Source of the DNA: Membranipora membranacea
Lineage: Eukaryota; Bryozoa; Gymnolaemata; Cheilostomatida; Membraniporidae
Assembly: GCA_914767715.1 (NCBI GenBank)
Contig: OU612069.1
Span: 13,265,387 to 13,329,386 of the forward strand
DNA length: 64,000 bases
Direction of reading: 5' to 3'
Positions 46,501-56,761 of this stretch are shown here, piece after piece. Within the stretch, counting starts at the first letter, position 1, and each line of letters starts with the position of its first letter. The position numbers were made by a program, and so were the translations under genes. The notes under the pieces are model-generated. The model ran no database searches. It worked only from the letters and a program-made list of their open reading frames with translations, and was not told the origin of the DNA.

Positions 46501-49500
46501 TTAAATGATAATGATTCATAAGGCTTGGTTGATTTAGTTACAAATGTATGAAAAATATTTAAAAAGGCTGATTTGCCTAGGTTTGATCTAAATGAGGGTT
46601 TAATTATTACACAGTTGCTACGAAGTGATCGTGTATGCCACCCTCCCTGATGGAAGGGAGTTTGTTGATTTCAAATGGTTTACTTTTACATTTAGGGGGT
46701 TTCTTCGTGGCAAAAGGAGAGAATGGTTACGGCTCGTGTTTTGTAAAAAATGCTCCTGGCCCAAAAATTGTAAGTATAGCATGTGATTTGAGGATTGATA
46801 ACATTGATATCAGAAACTATAACTGTATATCTATAGTCTCTGTCGATATGATCAAAATAGGTCACTATAGACTGCTCAAGTTTGTATTATATGCTGTCTA
46901 AGCTCATTCATTGAATCCCAGTATAGTGATTTAATCTCTTCATCAGAGCATGTATACTCTAAAGTAGACCAAGGAGTCTCCAGCATCTTGCTTTCACTTC
47001 ACACCTCAGAATGTTTTAGAAAGAACTGTCTGCCCAAAACAAAGTTGAGGATTTGTCCGCCCTCATTTTGAGATGAGACAACTCTTCAAAGAAAAGTATT
47101 CAAGCATTCATTGAAAAGTAGGGTAGGGTCAAACTATTGCTGCAATGATAAATCAAGGAGAAAAAGACCCTTACTCCTTGGATAAATAAGCATCTGATAT
47201 TACACCAAAGTCTCACCCATCAAAAGCTTTACCAGTGACCTGATTTAGATGTTGATGTGTGTCTATGGTACACACCCTCAACGTCACCTTATCATTCAAG
47301 TCAGGTCACTGGTTAAGCTGTTTGTGTGATTGCAATCATTATTTGGGTTACCATTTAGGTCAACTAGATCAAATTTGATTCGATTTGCCTGCAATCCAGT
47401 TGTTCCCATTCCACTGGTGAGCAACTGTTGGTGGCCTGAATGGGGAAGCTCCAATTTCAGGCCCATTGGATCATAATTGATTTAGTGAGTGACCATCTTG
47501 TCTAAAAGTCCTATCAATTTCATTCTTCTATTTGCAGCACAAAATTCTTGGAAAGATACTTGAGTTCAGAGAAAAGCAGGAAAACAGGTATGAGAATTAT
47601 TAGCTGGTTGACCCAAGCTGGTTTTGGCTTCAACCATCCCCCACCTCAGCCCCGCCTTGTTTTTTACATCTCATATGATAGTGGTGGTAAAAATGAATGC
47701 CTACAATAAAAAAATGTCATAGTGTGGGCAGAGATCATCGAAAATGTTACAAAAAATGGGGGGGGGAAATCTCCCAATCATGACTCGATGTTTTTCGTGC
47801 AGAATAGATAAAATTTGATTATTCGCCGGTATTGAATGTAACATATGGACAGTAGGTTTATATGAGAGCTTTCCCTGGAGACCACGACTAGAATTTTACT
47901 ATATTTCAAAAAACATTTCCCGTTGAACACTCAACACCATGGCCTCATTTAGGGAGTCATATAGTTTATCTGTTTGAAATCGTCGGGGTTGTGTTCCATT
48001 ATCAACCGCAGCTAAAAATGGTTAGATGTGTTTGATAATGAAATGATAGCCTTGTTACTCTTTTGGGTTATAGCCTTGTATTTTTGGACATCTTATGAGA
48101 AGTTGTCTTCTATTTTTTACTATATATATATATATATATACTACATACTTATCACATGACCCCCAAATCAAAAAAAGAAGCCGCATGACAAGGCTAATAA
48201 AATGCCGCTACCAGCAACCCGAACCCGGACAATGTTTGAGCGCTTTAACTTGGAGTTCCTTGGTGTTCACCTAATTGATTTGTCTTTTTGTAAACATTTA
48301 TGATGTTCTTGGTTTCTTTCAGGTTAATCAACGATAGTACCCTGACAGATGGAGATGTCTGTACTGTAAACATCAGCGCCCTTCAGATAAGTTTTTATGT
48401 ATATTTAAACAGTCAGAAGTTTTTTTTACAACTTTTCACTCCTATGCATGGATGGACGAGACCAAGTTTGGTCAATTTCCATGCACTCGGAGTTGCTCCC
48501 CTCCACTAGAAGGAAGGGGAGCAGCTGCAATGCAGGCAAATTGGATCGAACATGTTCTAGGCATAGACAAAGGAGTAACATTTTTACTCCTTGGCAAGAC
48601 AATAGGCGGATTACATTACAAGTTTTTGACATTCAAGGGCATTACCTCATGCACTTCATTATGGAATACAGCGTGATAAATACATGTGCTCAGACAGCTT
48701 CAAGCTTCAAGATGGTGGCATTACATGATTGCATTTTCTAACATAACCATATAGTAGTATTTATGAATTGTTACGATGACCATACAACTTGATAATTATC
48801 TGTGATTGGTATTTACTGCATTTACTACCATAATAACATATCTATTATCTATGATGCACTTTATTGTATATACAACTATATTAAATGGTATTTATATCAG
48901 TTTATATTTATGTTTATAAGGAGGAGAAGCACAGCTTAACATGACACCAGAAGAGATGAGAGTCGGGTTTGATCTACGCGTCCCTCCCAAAGAGCAGGAA
49001 GCTGTAGATCTGATGCTAGAGGAGTGGTGTAGAGAGTGTGATGTCACCATTGTGTGGGATCAGGTGAGAGGGATGAGATATGATCATCGCCAAGCTCGTG
49101 TGATGTCATAAGGTTCATTTTTATCCTGAAATAATGTTGATACTGAGAACATTATTTCTGGCATGTCCATGGGAGATCATATCAGCATGTATAGCAGTAG
49201 CTTGGCAATACGCTCTTGTGCCTTATATCATGGCAGGGTAGCCTTATCTCAAAGGTCTGTTTTGTGGCCGTTCAGATAATTGTCATATATATTTAGGGGT
49301 GGGAACTAGACAGACTAGGGTGGGAACATGATAGGTTCTTAGACTAGGCTTAGACTTAAACTGGTTCCTATTTCATCTCCCACTGCGCATTTCATGGGAT
49401 ACAGTGTTCATATGAAGAACTGCACCGATTATTTGGCTGCAGTATTATAGTTAACTGCTAATCAAGGGTGGTGGGGAGTAACCCCCACTTGTGCCCTGTG

Positions 49501-51370
49501 CTGCTTGGTCACTCAGGCTTAGTATGAGTAGGCTACTGCTCTGCCCACAATTGACCACTTGAGATCTATAATAGTCTATTTTCACTATCCTTATTTTACA
49601 GTTTCAGAAAGAAAGAGGAATAACCACATTGGACAGTAATAACTCATACTGGAATGCATTCTCTAAAGCTTTAGAAGAAAGGTTAGTATATTTAGTCTCA
49701 CCATCCTTGGGGGTGGTGAGATGGCGCAATCGGTTAGCGCTCTTGCTATTCACTGCCAGGCTATTAGTGCCGCAAGAGTTGTAGGCTCGAATACCATTGG
49801 GGGAGCTTTCAAGGTTGACTGCTCCAGCCCCCAGCACCCTCAGGTGTATACCTCTTCTTTACACTTTAGGCTTTTAGGTTAAATCATATCTAGTCATTAG
49901 AGGCGCTGTAACTGGTATGTGGTAATAAGCTCGCCATCTTGTGAGATGTAATTCTTTAGGGGAAGCAATCAATGAGGGCCATGTTGTTGTGTCATCCTCA
50001 CAAAAAGGTGGATAACTCCTGCCTAATATTATTTAACCCATTATCTATCATTATGATGTGAATGCATGCAGGTACGACGGAATGATGGCTGGTTGTTCAC
50101 TCCCTTACTTTTCATTTAACATAACTCTATAACATCTATGATTCATTTATGATACATAATTCTCACCAATAAACTAGCCTTGTCATAAGGCCACAGGTTT
50201 CTGTTTTTTTGGCAGTGTGACAGGGCTACCAATAAACAGCTTGAAACCAATAGACTAAACCTCTAGTTCATCCGCTGAAACAGTCTTGTAATGTCTTGTT
50301 TGTGATAATCACAATGAATAACAATTACTTTTTATTAATTTCTATCATATAGTGATGTCAAGTACAAAGTAGAACAGTTTCCAGGGATTACAGATATGCG
50401 ATTTGTAAGAAATGTGAGTATATCAGATCAACACTAGCATAGTATTGTACACAGTATATTGTACATAGGAGAGCGAAAAACAAAAAATGTTCATATCAAA
50501 CCATTCTCATTGCAATGCACACAAAAAAAAGGATTTACTAGCGCAAGAACATTATTGAATGCTATAAGAAATTTCAAAATATGAAAACCCGGGGTCTAGA
50601 AAGGTCAAGAGTAGTTATCTCCCCTGTTACATATTAACACTAAAATGATGACCCACTTACAGTATTACAGTAAGCCTAACCCTGTTTGCCTAGGACAGTT
50701 ACCAGGCTGCTTAACTTACATCAAAATTATCACAAATCAGTATTGGTCAAGGGTAGCCTAAGCAGAGATATTCTAGAGTTAATCTGTAACAGGGGAGATA
50801 ACATACTCAAGACCCTTCTAGACCCTGAGTGTTTGCAATTTGAAATCGGTTCGATCCTTCAATAATTTTCTTGTGCAAGTATATTTAGTTTTTTTATCCA
50901 CTGCTATGATAATACTTTGATATGAACATTGAATGCTTTTTTTGCTCTCCTATACACTTTAAGGGAAAGATAGCAGTTGGGCAATTAGTGTCTAAAGTAT
51001 GAATGTGACTTATTTTGATATTGTGGACTTTGTGACCTTGACATTGGTTTATCTCAACGTGATAAGAACCTTGCCCTTTGCCTATTTGGTCAAAAACAAA
51101 ACAGCGCAGAAAGAAGTCCGAAACACTGCGCGGTTGCTGGTAATGCCATCTCAGGGCTACCGGGCAAACAAATTCCAGGAACACAGACTAAATTGTTTGA
51201 ACCTGCTGTATTTCTACTTGTAGGCAGGTTTACCAGCTATAGGCTTCTCACCTATGAACAACACACCTTTACTTCTGCTTGGACCAAATGAAAGTCTCAA
51301 CGCAGGAGTATTCCTAAGAGGAGTACAAATCTACAAAAATGTGATCAAGGCAGTCGCCAATGTACTCTGA
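37550..51370 (+). CDS. Aminoacylase-1-like M20 peptidase family protein, possible pseudoenzyme
   Basis: Thirteen exons: 37550-37631, 38002-38066, 39167-39274, 41424-41495, 42089-42203, 44721-44852, 46696-46769, 47538-47587, 48323-48390, 48921-49063, 49602-49681, 50353-50413, 51224-51370; 398 aa (human ACY1 408). ACY1 hydrolyses N-acyl amino acids with two zinc ions in the cytosol. Seen: FRDYLRIRTDHPEPDY; LLNSHTDV (His76, Asp78); YARGSQDMK (Asp110); FQPDEEIGG (Glu144-Glu145); AMDEGLANTEE (Glu172); HKILGKILEFREK; VGFDLRVPP; ITDMRFVRN; PAIGFSPMNNTP; VFLRGVQIYK. Odd: the GHxS histidine of the dimerisation domain is Tyr203 (GENGYGSCF), and the C-terminal zinc histidine (human HDHDE) is Leu369 (LGPNE). 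The exon 9 donor is weak: GT at 48391 keeps phase, but the aligned end at 48386 is followed by AT. Frame is otherwise intact, so a degenerate paralogue is likelier than a dead pseudogene. Confidence 0.88.
38193..38360. mobile_element. Foldback element, TAGTTTAAGYGCTCAAAC family
   Basis: TAGTTAAAGCGTTCAAACTG, GATTGCTGGTAGTGGCATT and CATTATCAACCAC are mirrored by GTGGTTGATAACGAAATGCC and CGACACAGTTTGAGCGGG. The right arm carries a 21-bp terminal duplication (GCACAGTTTGAGCGGGTTTA twice). Confidence 0.75.
40668..40905 (+). repeat. Dispersed repeat (GTCGATCTTGAATGG family), copy 1
   Basis: It runs from GTCGATCTTGAATGGTCC through AGGCAACATGGACACCTTGG and TTTGCTCGTCACGAACAAAA. The reverse complement of the same sequence occurs at 63655-63905. 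It is probably a non-coding transposon; the ends are not defined. Confidence 0.7.
41050..41372 (+). mobile_element. MITE with CACTGATAT ends, copy 2
   Basis: Full-length relative of 8370-8712. It begins CCACTGATATATATATATTC, ends GAATTCATATCAATGG, and has the same interior (CCCTTGTAAACATTTGTCAA, TTAGCTAGATCCAATTACGG). It ends about 50 bp before an exon of the aminoacylase-like gene. Confidence 0.75.
41831..41883. mobile_element. 35-bp palindrome with 9-bp flanks
   Basis: The element 41840-41874 (TAGCCTGCCTTGACAAGC, complement GTCAAGACAGGCTA) is flanked by GGAACCATA and GGGACCATA (8 of 9 match). It is the second independent insertion of the 26550 family. Confidence 0.85.
42455..42700 (+). repeat. 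U2-headed repeat, copy 2
   Basis: CTTCTCCTCAGTCCTCCTAT then TGGCTAAGATTAAAGTGTCA preserves the GGCTAAGAT...AAGTGT part of U2 better than copy 1, with a 7-bp insertion near the start. The downstream 200 bp align with 34915-35110 (GGGCTGATTGGTG, GTTTTGGCAGCTCTCTGC, GACTAAACAG). Confidence 0.6.
44488..44668 (+). mobile_element. MITE with CACTGATAT ends, internally deleted copy 3
   Basis: It has CCACTGATATATATTATTTG, GAACATATCTGACCCTGAAC, TTGGTCCACAAGTTC and the right end CATAAATTCATATCGATAG. The middle is deleted compared with 8370-8712. It lies 50 bp before exon 44721-44852. Confidence 0.65.
44953..45170 (+). mobile_element. hAT-like MITE, GGCCCGTAGTTCTAGGGG family
   Basis: It begins GGCCCGTAGTTCTAGGGG with an internal GGAGGCAGGGAGGCACTGCC palindrome and ends GCCTCCCCTACCCC. 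The right terminus is truncated. It is intronic. Confidence 0.6.
46246..46638 (-). mobile_element. 5'-truncated antisense copy of the 1596-3415 LINE
   Basis: On the reverse strand it follows positions 3002-3395 of the first LINE closely, from CATACACGATCACTTCG through the TAA and the AT-rich 3' region to the AATAAATAATT tail. A 5' truncation is usual for target-primed reverse transcription. It ends 58 bp before exon 46696-46769 of the aminoacylase-like gene. Confidence 0.9.
47974..48250. mobile_element. Foldback element interrupted by a second insertion
   Basis: The outer parts (GTGTTCCATTATCAACCGC...TGATAATGAAATG and CCGCTACCAGCAACCCG...GTTTGAGCGC) belong to the 15877 foldback family. Between them is a TAGCCTTGTA...GACAAGGCTA element with a (TA)n run at 48121-48140. 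The junctions ATGAAATG and ATAAAATG look like its target duplication. Confidence 0.6.
48454..48562. mobile_element. Foldback element, GTTGCTCCC family
   Basis: GAGACCAAGTTTGGTCAATT and CGGAGTTGCTCCCCTCCACT are mirrored by GGGGAGCAGCTGCAATGCAG and AATTGGATCGAACATGTTCT. It is intronic and related to 4551 and 27390. Confidence 0.65.
49196..49345 (+). repeat. Dispersed repeat shared with 52392-52545
   Basis: AGCTTGGCAATACGCTCTTG through GTCTGTTTTGTGGCCGTT and GGTGGGAACTAGACAGACTA recurs about 3.2 kb downstream with a few substitutions. The ends are not defined and there is no coding capacity. Confidence 0.7.
49716..49860 (+). repeat. tRNA-like SINE, second family
   Basis: It has the A box TGGCGCAATCGGTTAGCGC and B-box-like GTAGGCTCGAATACC, followed by a body unlike the 18478 family (CCAGCACCCTCAGGTGTATA). 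Probably a SINE; the anticodon arm does not fold as a standard tRNA. It is intronic, 35 bp past exon 49602-49681. Confidence 0.55.
50166..50237. mobile_element. 54-bp micro-foldback with perfect 9-bp target duplication
   Basis: The element 50175-50228 (TAGCCTTGTCATAAGGCC, complement GTGTGACAGGGCTA) is flanked on both sides by CCAATAAAC. It is the clearest case for the TAGCCTTGTCA family. Confidence 0.9.
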
Positions 51371-53874
51371 TAGAAAGTACATTGTTACGCATTGTCAAGA
51401 CAACTTCATATAGTTCAAATGATGACCATAAATTTATAAAGGAATCATAAAAAAACGGACTTTGCAAGATTGGTACTAGAAACTTTCTTACTAGTTTGAG
51501 AACTTATACTTTACTCGGTTTGCTGATAGCGGCATGTAATTGTTAACCATGGCCAACATTGGGCAAGTACTTGTAATGGAATGTCACTAACAGCGACCCA
51601 GTGATGTTTTGGCACATTTACTTCTTACTATACTGACAGACCTGTAAAATGTCTCATTTGTCGATTAAGATCCCCAACACTGGCTAAGACATCATTCTTC
51701 TTACATAATTTGACAACAATTGTGATTGCCATTGTGATAGCAGGCATGATTGCATAAGTACCTTTACTGATCTGACAATATGTTCATGTATTTTTTTTGC
51801 AACTCACTTTTGACAATTAATGTGTTTAAATGCTCTTCACTATGTCCATGATCTATTCTGTTTATCTCTCTATGGTCTAAACGCTAAGTGATGAACATAC
51901 CCACACATAATTCTACCCACTAGCTTGGGTAATTAAGTTAAACCTGCACAAACTCAATTTGCATGCCATGTTGGAAGGGCCATCAGGCGGAGAGGGGGAT
52001 GGGTTGTCATGAGTTTTCTGAGCCTGATCTAGTTGAAAGATGATTTGTGGGTCTTTGTTTCTATTGGTCAACAATATAGTTATGCAAGAGACTATAGATA
52101 ATATCTATAGTCTCTGGTTATGCATTATGTACATCTAAGCTAGGGCCATTCTGCACCTACAAAAGGAGGGGGGAATAAGAAAAGGGGGAAGAGGAGGAAG
52201 TGGTAAATGGAAGTGGGTTGAAAGGGAAGGTCAGAGAGGGTTTTATAAATACCTGTGATAAGACAACTTTATTTAAATCAACCATTCATTCAACAACATG
52301 ATTTGATCATCCACACGCTTCTGTGATTTCATAAGGTTCATTTTTGTTCCCCCCACCCACACGCCCACCCCCGGACATAGCTTGTCAAGACAGGCTACTT
52401 GGTAATATTCTCTTGTGCCTTATATCGTGTCAGGGTAGCCTTTTATCAAAGGTCTGTTTTGTGGCCGTTGAGATAATTGTCATAGATATTTAGGGGTGGG
52501 AACTAGACAGACTAGGATGGGAACATGATAGGTACTTAGACTAAATAGACTCCAAAAATAAGAGATACACATAATCTCTGCAAGTCAGCAGGTGTGCAGC
52601 CTTCACCACTGATCTAGTTGAAAGGTGATTTGTGGGTCTCTGTTCTATTGGTCATCAATATAGTTTTGCATTATGTACATCTAAGCTAGGGCTATTCTGC
52701 ACCTATAAAAGGAGGGGGGGGAATAAGAAAAGGGGGAGGAGGAGGAAGTGGTAACTGGAAGTGGGTTGAAAGGGAAGGTCAGAGAGGGTTTATTTCATTA
52801 GAAATTTAATTCAATGTTATATAAAATAACCTTAGCCAATGAGTTAGCTCTGATTGGTGGATGGGGAGAAGAGCCAATGCCAGGTCGTATGGTACTTTCA
52901 TGAAAGTACCTTCGACCTTGGGGTTGTCTATAATTTATAATAAATTTTGGGCTATTGCTAGCCGACATATTGGCTAGTGACTAGAGTCCTCCTACCAGGG
53001 AGTTTATATCCCAAACTCCCCAGTCCTACCAACCGATGGTTCTGTGTATTCAAGTAGCTGTCTTCTGTCAAACAAAGAGGAGACAACTCTAAAATACAAA
53101 ATCATGATAAAACTGCAATGCGGATCCTTTGAAACAAGAGCTTTCATGAAAAACATAAGGCAGTCTCTGCTTCATTGAAATATTTAACCAAATCATTGCA
53201 TGCTTTGGTGTCTCAAGCTCAGGCCAGCTTATGTATGTATGATCAAGGAGTAACAGGTCAACATTGGTAGTCACTAGTACCTATCACTGGCAAGGTTTCC
53301 GGTCATGAGGAAATAAGGAATAGTATATATCACATGATCAGTTTATTTATGGTGGGAGTTGTGCTCACCTGTCTGAAATAAGGTTTTTTGGTCGACCACC
53401 GCCACTCAAAAGAAAACAAGTATGATTTGCAGCTACAGGGGCAGTTTTGGTCGACCAAAACCGCCATAATTACAGGCACTGGGGATATTATGTGGGAAAA
53501 GTTAGCATTTTGATCAACCGTAGTTCTAGTAACAGTGGAACAGAACCATGATTGTTTTAGTTTGTAAGGTGCGATATCATATTTATATTTATACTCAGCA
53601 GGGTGTATGATGCTTCAATATATTGATAAACCTGTACCATTCTCAACGTTTTCCCTTCTACTTTTATGCTGTGTACTCTAATTTCTGTAAAGGTATACGG
53701 TACAAGCAGATCTCATCGGTGTAAACATATCACAACAGTCGTGTTTGGTGGGGAGGGGGGGTTAAACTTTGAATGCACCACAGAGCCAGTAAATGGTCAA
53801 CTGAGTTCTTTCTTTGAACTAAATGAAGTATGAAATTTATTTTGCGTCACATTAATCAGCTCTTAACTCATACA
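51371..53874. other. 3' flank of the aminoacylase-like gene; duplicated repeats only
   Basis: It holds two copies of a ~180-bp block (52026-52255 and 52612-52795: CATTATGTACATCTAAGCTA, GGGGGAATAAGAAAAGGGGG, GGAAGTGGGTTGAAAGGGAA), the 52392-52545 repeat, a half copy of the 34-bp palindrome at 52378-52397, and a degraded foldback at 51490-51615. GGTCGACC occurs in an imperfect palindrome at 53388-53472. No exon was recognised. Confidence 0.5.
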
Positions 53875-56530
53875 TTGAACAAGGAAAAACTAGAGAGAGA
53901 ATGAATTAATTTTATTTTGCATTTGAAATAAGGGGGTAAATTTTGTTGTATGGTGAAGATATCTCGATGGAATCCGGTGATTAAATTTCTCTTCTGCCTT
54001 ATCTGGTGGTCATCGTAGGAGGATAGGAGGCTACAATAATGGTTTTGGAGAGAGAATGCAGTAGATGTTTTAGTTAATATTCCGGACCGGATTGCTAGAC
54101 ATCCTGATATATACAAGGAGTGTATCGCCATTGTCATGGAAGATATTAGCTGGTTTCAGTCGCCCTAAGCAAACAAATTGATTGGTTTCGCCGATTGAAC
54201 ATGCAATCATAGACAAAGTTTGGTGTGGGACCTAGACTTTTGAGGCATAGCTAAAAATAAACCAGACGATCACATTGTTATCAAAGTTGCTTTCTAAACT
54301 TCAGTGTTTTTGCATCAAAACAAATTGTTCTTCAGTCCATGCCTACCCAGTAAAGACTGTCTGCCAATAGTTGGTCTAATTGCCAATCAAAGTAATTTTA
54401 CTAGCTGTTATGTTGATCCAGTACAAACTTACTGTTTCGCAATTCAAGGCCATAGTCGATCGGACACACTGAGATAGATACAAACTATGTTTTATTGTGT
54501 AAAGGGAAAATAATGGTGTGAGAGTGGAGTTCTCAGGAAATCCAGTTGAAATAAAGCGTGATTAAAGACTTTGTTTGAGGCTTCTCTTTTGTATCACATC
54601 TTATTCTCCATATTTTATTCTATCATGTGAGCGATTTTCAGCTTTAGATTCAAAATATTGAGGAAGTTATGGCCTCTCAAACTTCCAGGGTGATTGCCTT
54701 CAATCGGCATTGGGAATAAGCCGGATGTTTCCCCTGGGGTATGTCACAACCATAGTCATGTGGCATAGACATTATGAGTTATTAGTTAATACACTAATAA
54801 TCACACAGATAAAATTCAGACCTAGGTGGGAATCGAACCCGGGTCCCAATAACAATAGGCATCAACACTACTAGGGTTGCCATTAGACAATATAGCTCAG
54901 TATTAGCGGCGTCGCCTGCAAAGCCATTTGGACCTGGGTTGAGACCGATACACATTTGAACATTTTGATCATCAATATTATTGACGTACCCTAGGGATTG
55001 CCGGCTAATTCTTACTGCCGATAAATTGCCGTCACCTTGGAAGTTTGAGAGGCCATAACTTCCTCAATATTTGGATTATAAAGCTGAAAATCGCTCACAT
55101 GATAGAATAAAATATGGAGAATAAGATGTGATACAAAAGTGCAGCCTCAAACAAAGTCTTTAAATATTGAAAAGAAAAAAGATTTTGGTTGCATCTCGAA
55201 ATACTCTCCAGTTTGAAAAGAATATGTGTGATGATTGCAACAAGGAGCAGGAAGTGTGCACTGATTTTTTTAAAATTGTTTTTAATTTTATGACGTCATC
55301 AATTAGAAACTATACTTCAAATACACAAATATGATATGAGAAACTTAAAAATCACAAATTAAAAGAACTTACTAAGTCAAATTAATTTATTCAAAAAAAA
55401 ACTATTAAGTAAGACAGAAAGAAAGTAAACTCACAGTTTGGTTACCTGGTCATTTGATTCACAATCATAATTGGCAGGCAATGAAAGTTTAATAAGCTCT
55501 GTGGGGTTTCTAGCAGTTTATGGTAGTAACTTCTTTAGCGAGTTGAACATAAATCTGCGATCAGAAGACATGGTGAAAAAGTGAAAGAGTATTTTTGATC
55601 AAAAAGTGATTTCAGATGCAAGACATGCAATGAATGTATAATCATGTTTGCAGGTAATTGCAGCAATAATTTAGGTGGAGGTGATCAGTTTAAACACATT
55701 AGCTTATTACATAATAGGCTAGGCTTGCATTACGGCAGAATTTATTAATGAGTGACAGACAACATACTAAATTTCACATAACCAGAATGGGATCTTTGAG
55801 CTCAGCGTTTGATTTTTTCAAAGTAAGGCGATATAGCTGCATATTGGAATGTTCATCAATGCAAGTTTGAGTATAAGTTGAGAAAAAAGGAAGATGTTTT
55901 GAATTTCAAACCTTGAGTTTCAGCATTAGATGATTTTGAAGAGTGACACAGTTTCGTCGTCCACAAACCACCCACAGCTAGTATGTTACCATATATGCTT
56001 ATATCTGTTGTCTTTTCTTGAAGCGTCTCGCTATTCAACTCACAGAGTTTCTTTCCTGAATTATTTTATAGAGAGTCAATATTGATGCTAAGTCAAAAGA
56101 ATTAATAGTTCTGCCTATTGAATCTTATGCATGGTTTATATAATAAAGTAATAATAATATGTTAATATTATGAACTTTATTTGCTATCCAAAGCCCCTTT
56201 CGGGCCAATGAGAATATGCTTACATTTTTGGGGAACAAGACTTATCACATCTTTTTAGCACACCCTTGTACCAAAGATTATAAATACTTCGATTATAATA
56301 GTCATTGCTTGTACAATGTACAGGTAGGCAAGCTAGTGTAATGTAAGAAGAGGTCACCTCCATTAGCAACACCGGATTTTAAGCATGCGACTCTCAGATT
56401 GAGAAGCTCGAATCCTAACCACTAACCTAACTAATAACACATTATCACAAGCACCTAAAGTGATTGTGATAACTCAATCAAATAATTATTGGAGCTTATT
56501 GGAGGAGTCTCTAATCTATTGAACATGAGA
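53875..56530 (-). repeat. Segmental tandem duplication, copy A
   Basis: It aligns with 56762-58176 from AAGGAAAAACTA...GAGAGAA to AACATGAGAGTATAGCTC. The last 200 bp are almost identical. Relative to copy B it has a ~560-bp extra segment near 53935-54495 and the TTAA-flanked element at 54566-55159. It holds exon-like stretches on the reverse strand (e.g. ISIYGNILAVGG at 55912-56050), but the one matching 57162-57291 has a stop codon (TAA in place of AAA). Confidence 0.85.
54562..55163. mobile_element. 594-bp MITE with ~128-bp TIRs and TTAA target duplication
   Basis: The element 54566-55159 begins AGACTTTGTTTGAGG and ends CCTCAAACAAAGTCT; the arms extend about 128 bp (to CCATAACTTCCTCAATATT). 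TTAA flanks both ends, the signature of piggyBac-type elements. The other duplicate has the unoccupied site (GGCTAAATATTG near 56892). The interior carries two divergent tRNA-like stretches: TATAGCTCAGTATTAGCGGC (+), and a B box GGGTTCGATTCCC on the reverse strand. Confidence 0.88.
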
Positions 56531-56542
56531 GTATAGCTCATT

Positions 56543-56700
56543 AATCTTGCCCGATAAATATGTTAATAATTTGTCCATATCCCTTCCCTCCCCAATTTAT
56601 CTAGCCCGATAAATATATGTTAATGGTTTGTCCATATCCCTTCCCTCCCCAATTTATCTTGCAAGATATATAAGTTAATAGTTGGTCCATATCCCCCCCC
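56543..56700. repeat. Tandem ~64-bp units at the duplication junction
   Basis: Three units of the form GATAAATATGTTAATAATTT, GTCCATATCCCTTCCCTCCC and CAATTTATCT, the last ending in a C run. They lie between duplicates A and B and could have seeded the duplication. Confidence 0.7.
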
Positions 56701-56761
56701 CCCCAAAAGCCTTGAATTTTCCAGCATGTTAAGCAGTCATCATAGAAATAAATCAAGAGAG

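Noticed and set aside
54047-54165. Possible + strand exon (IARHPDIYKECIAIVMEDI)
   Set aside because: Short and unsupported by a good acceptor; the alternative frame is interrupted and it lies in a segment absent from the sister duplicate.
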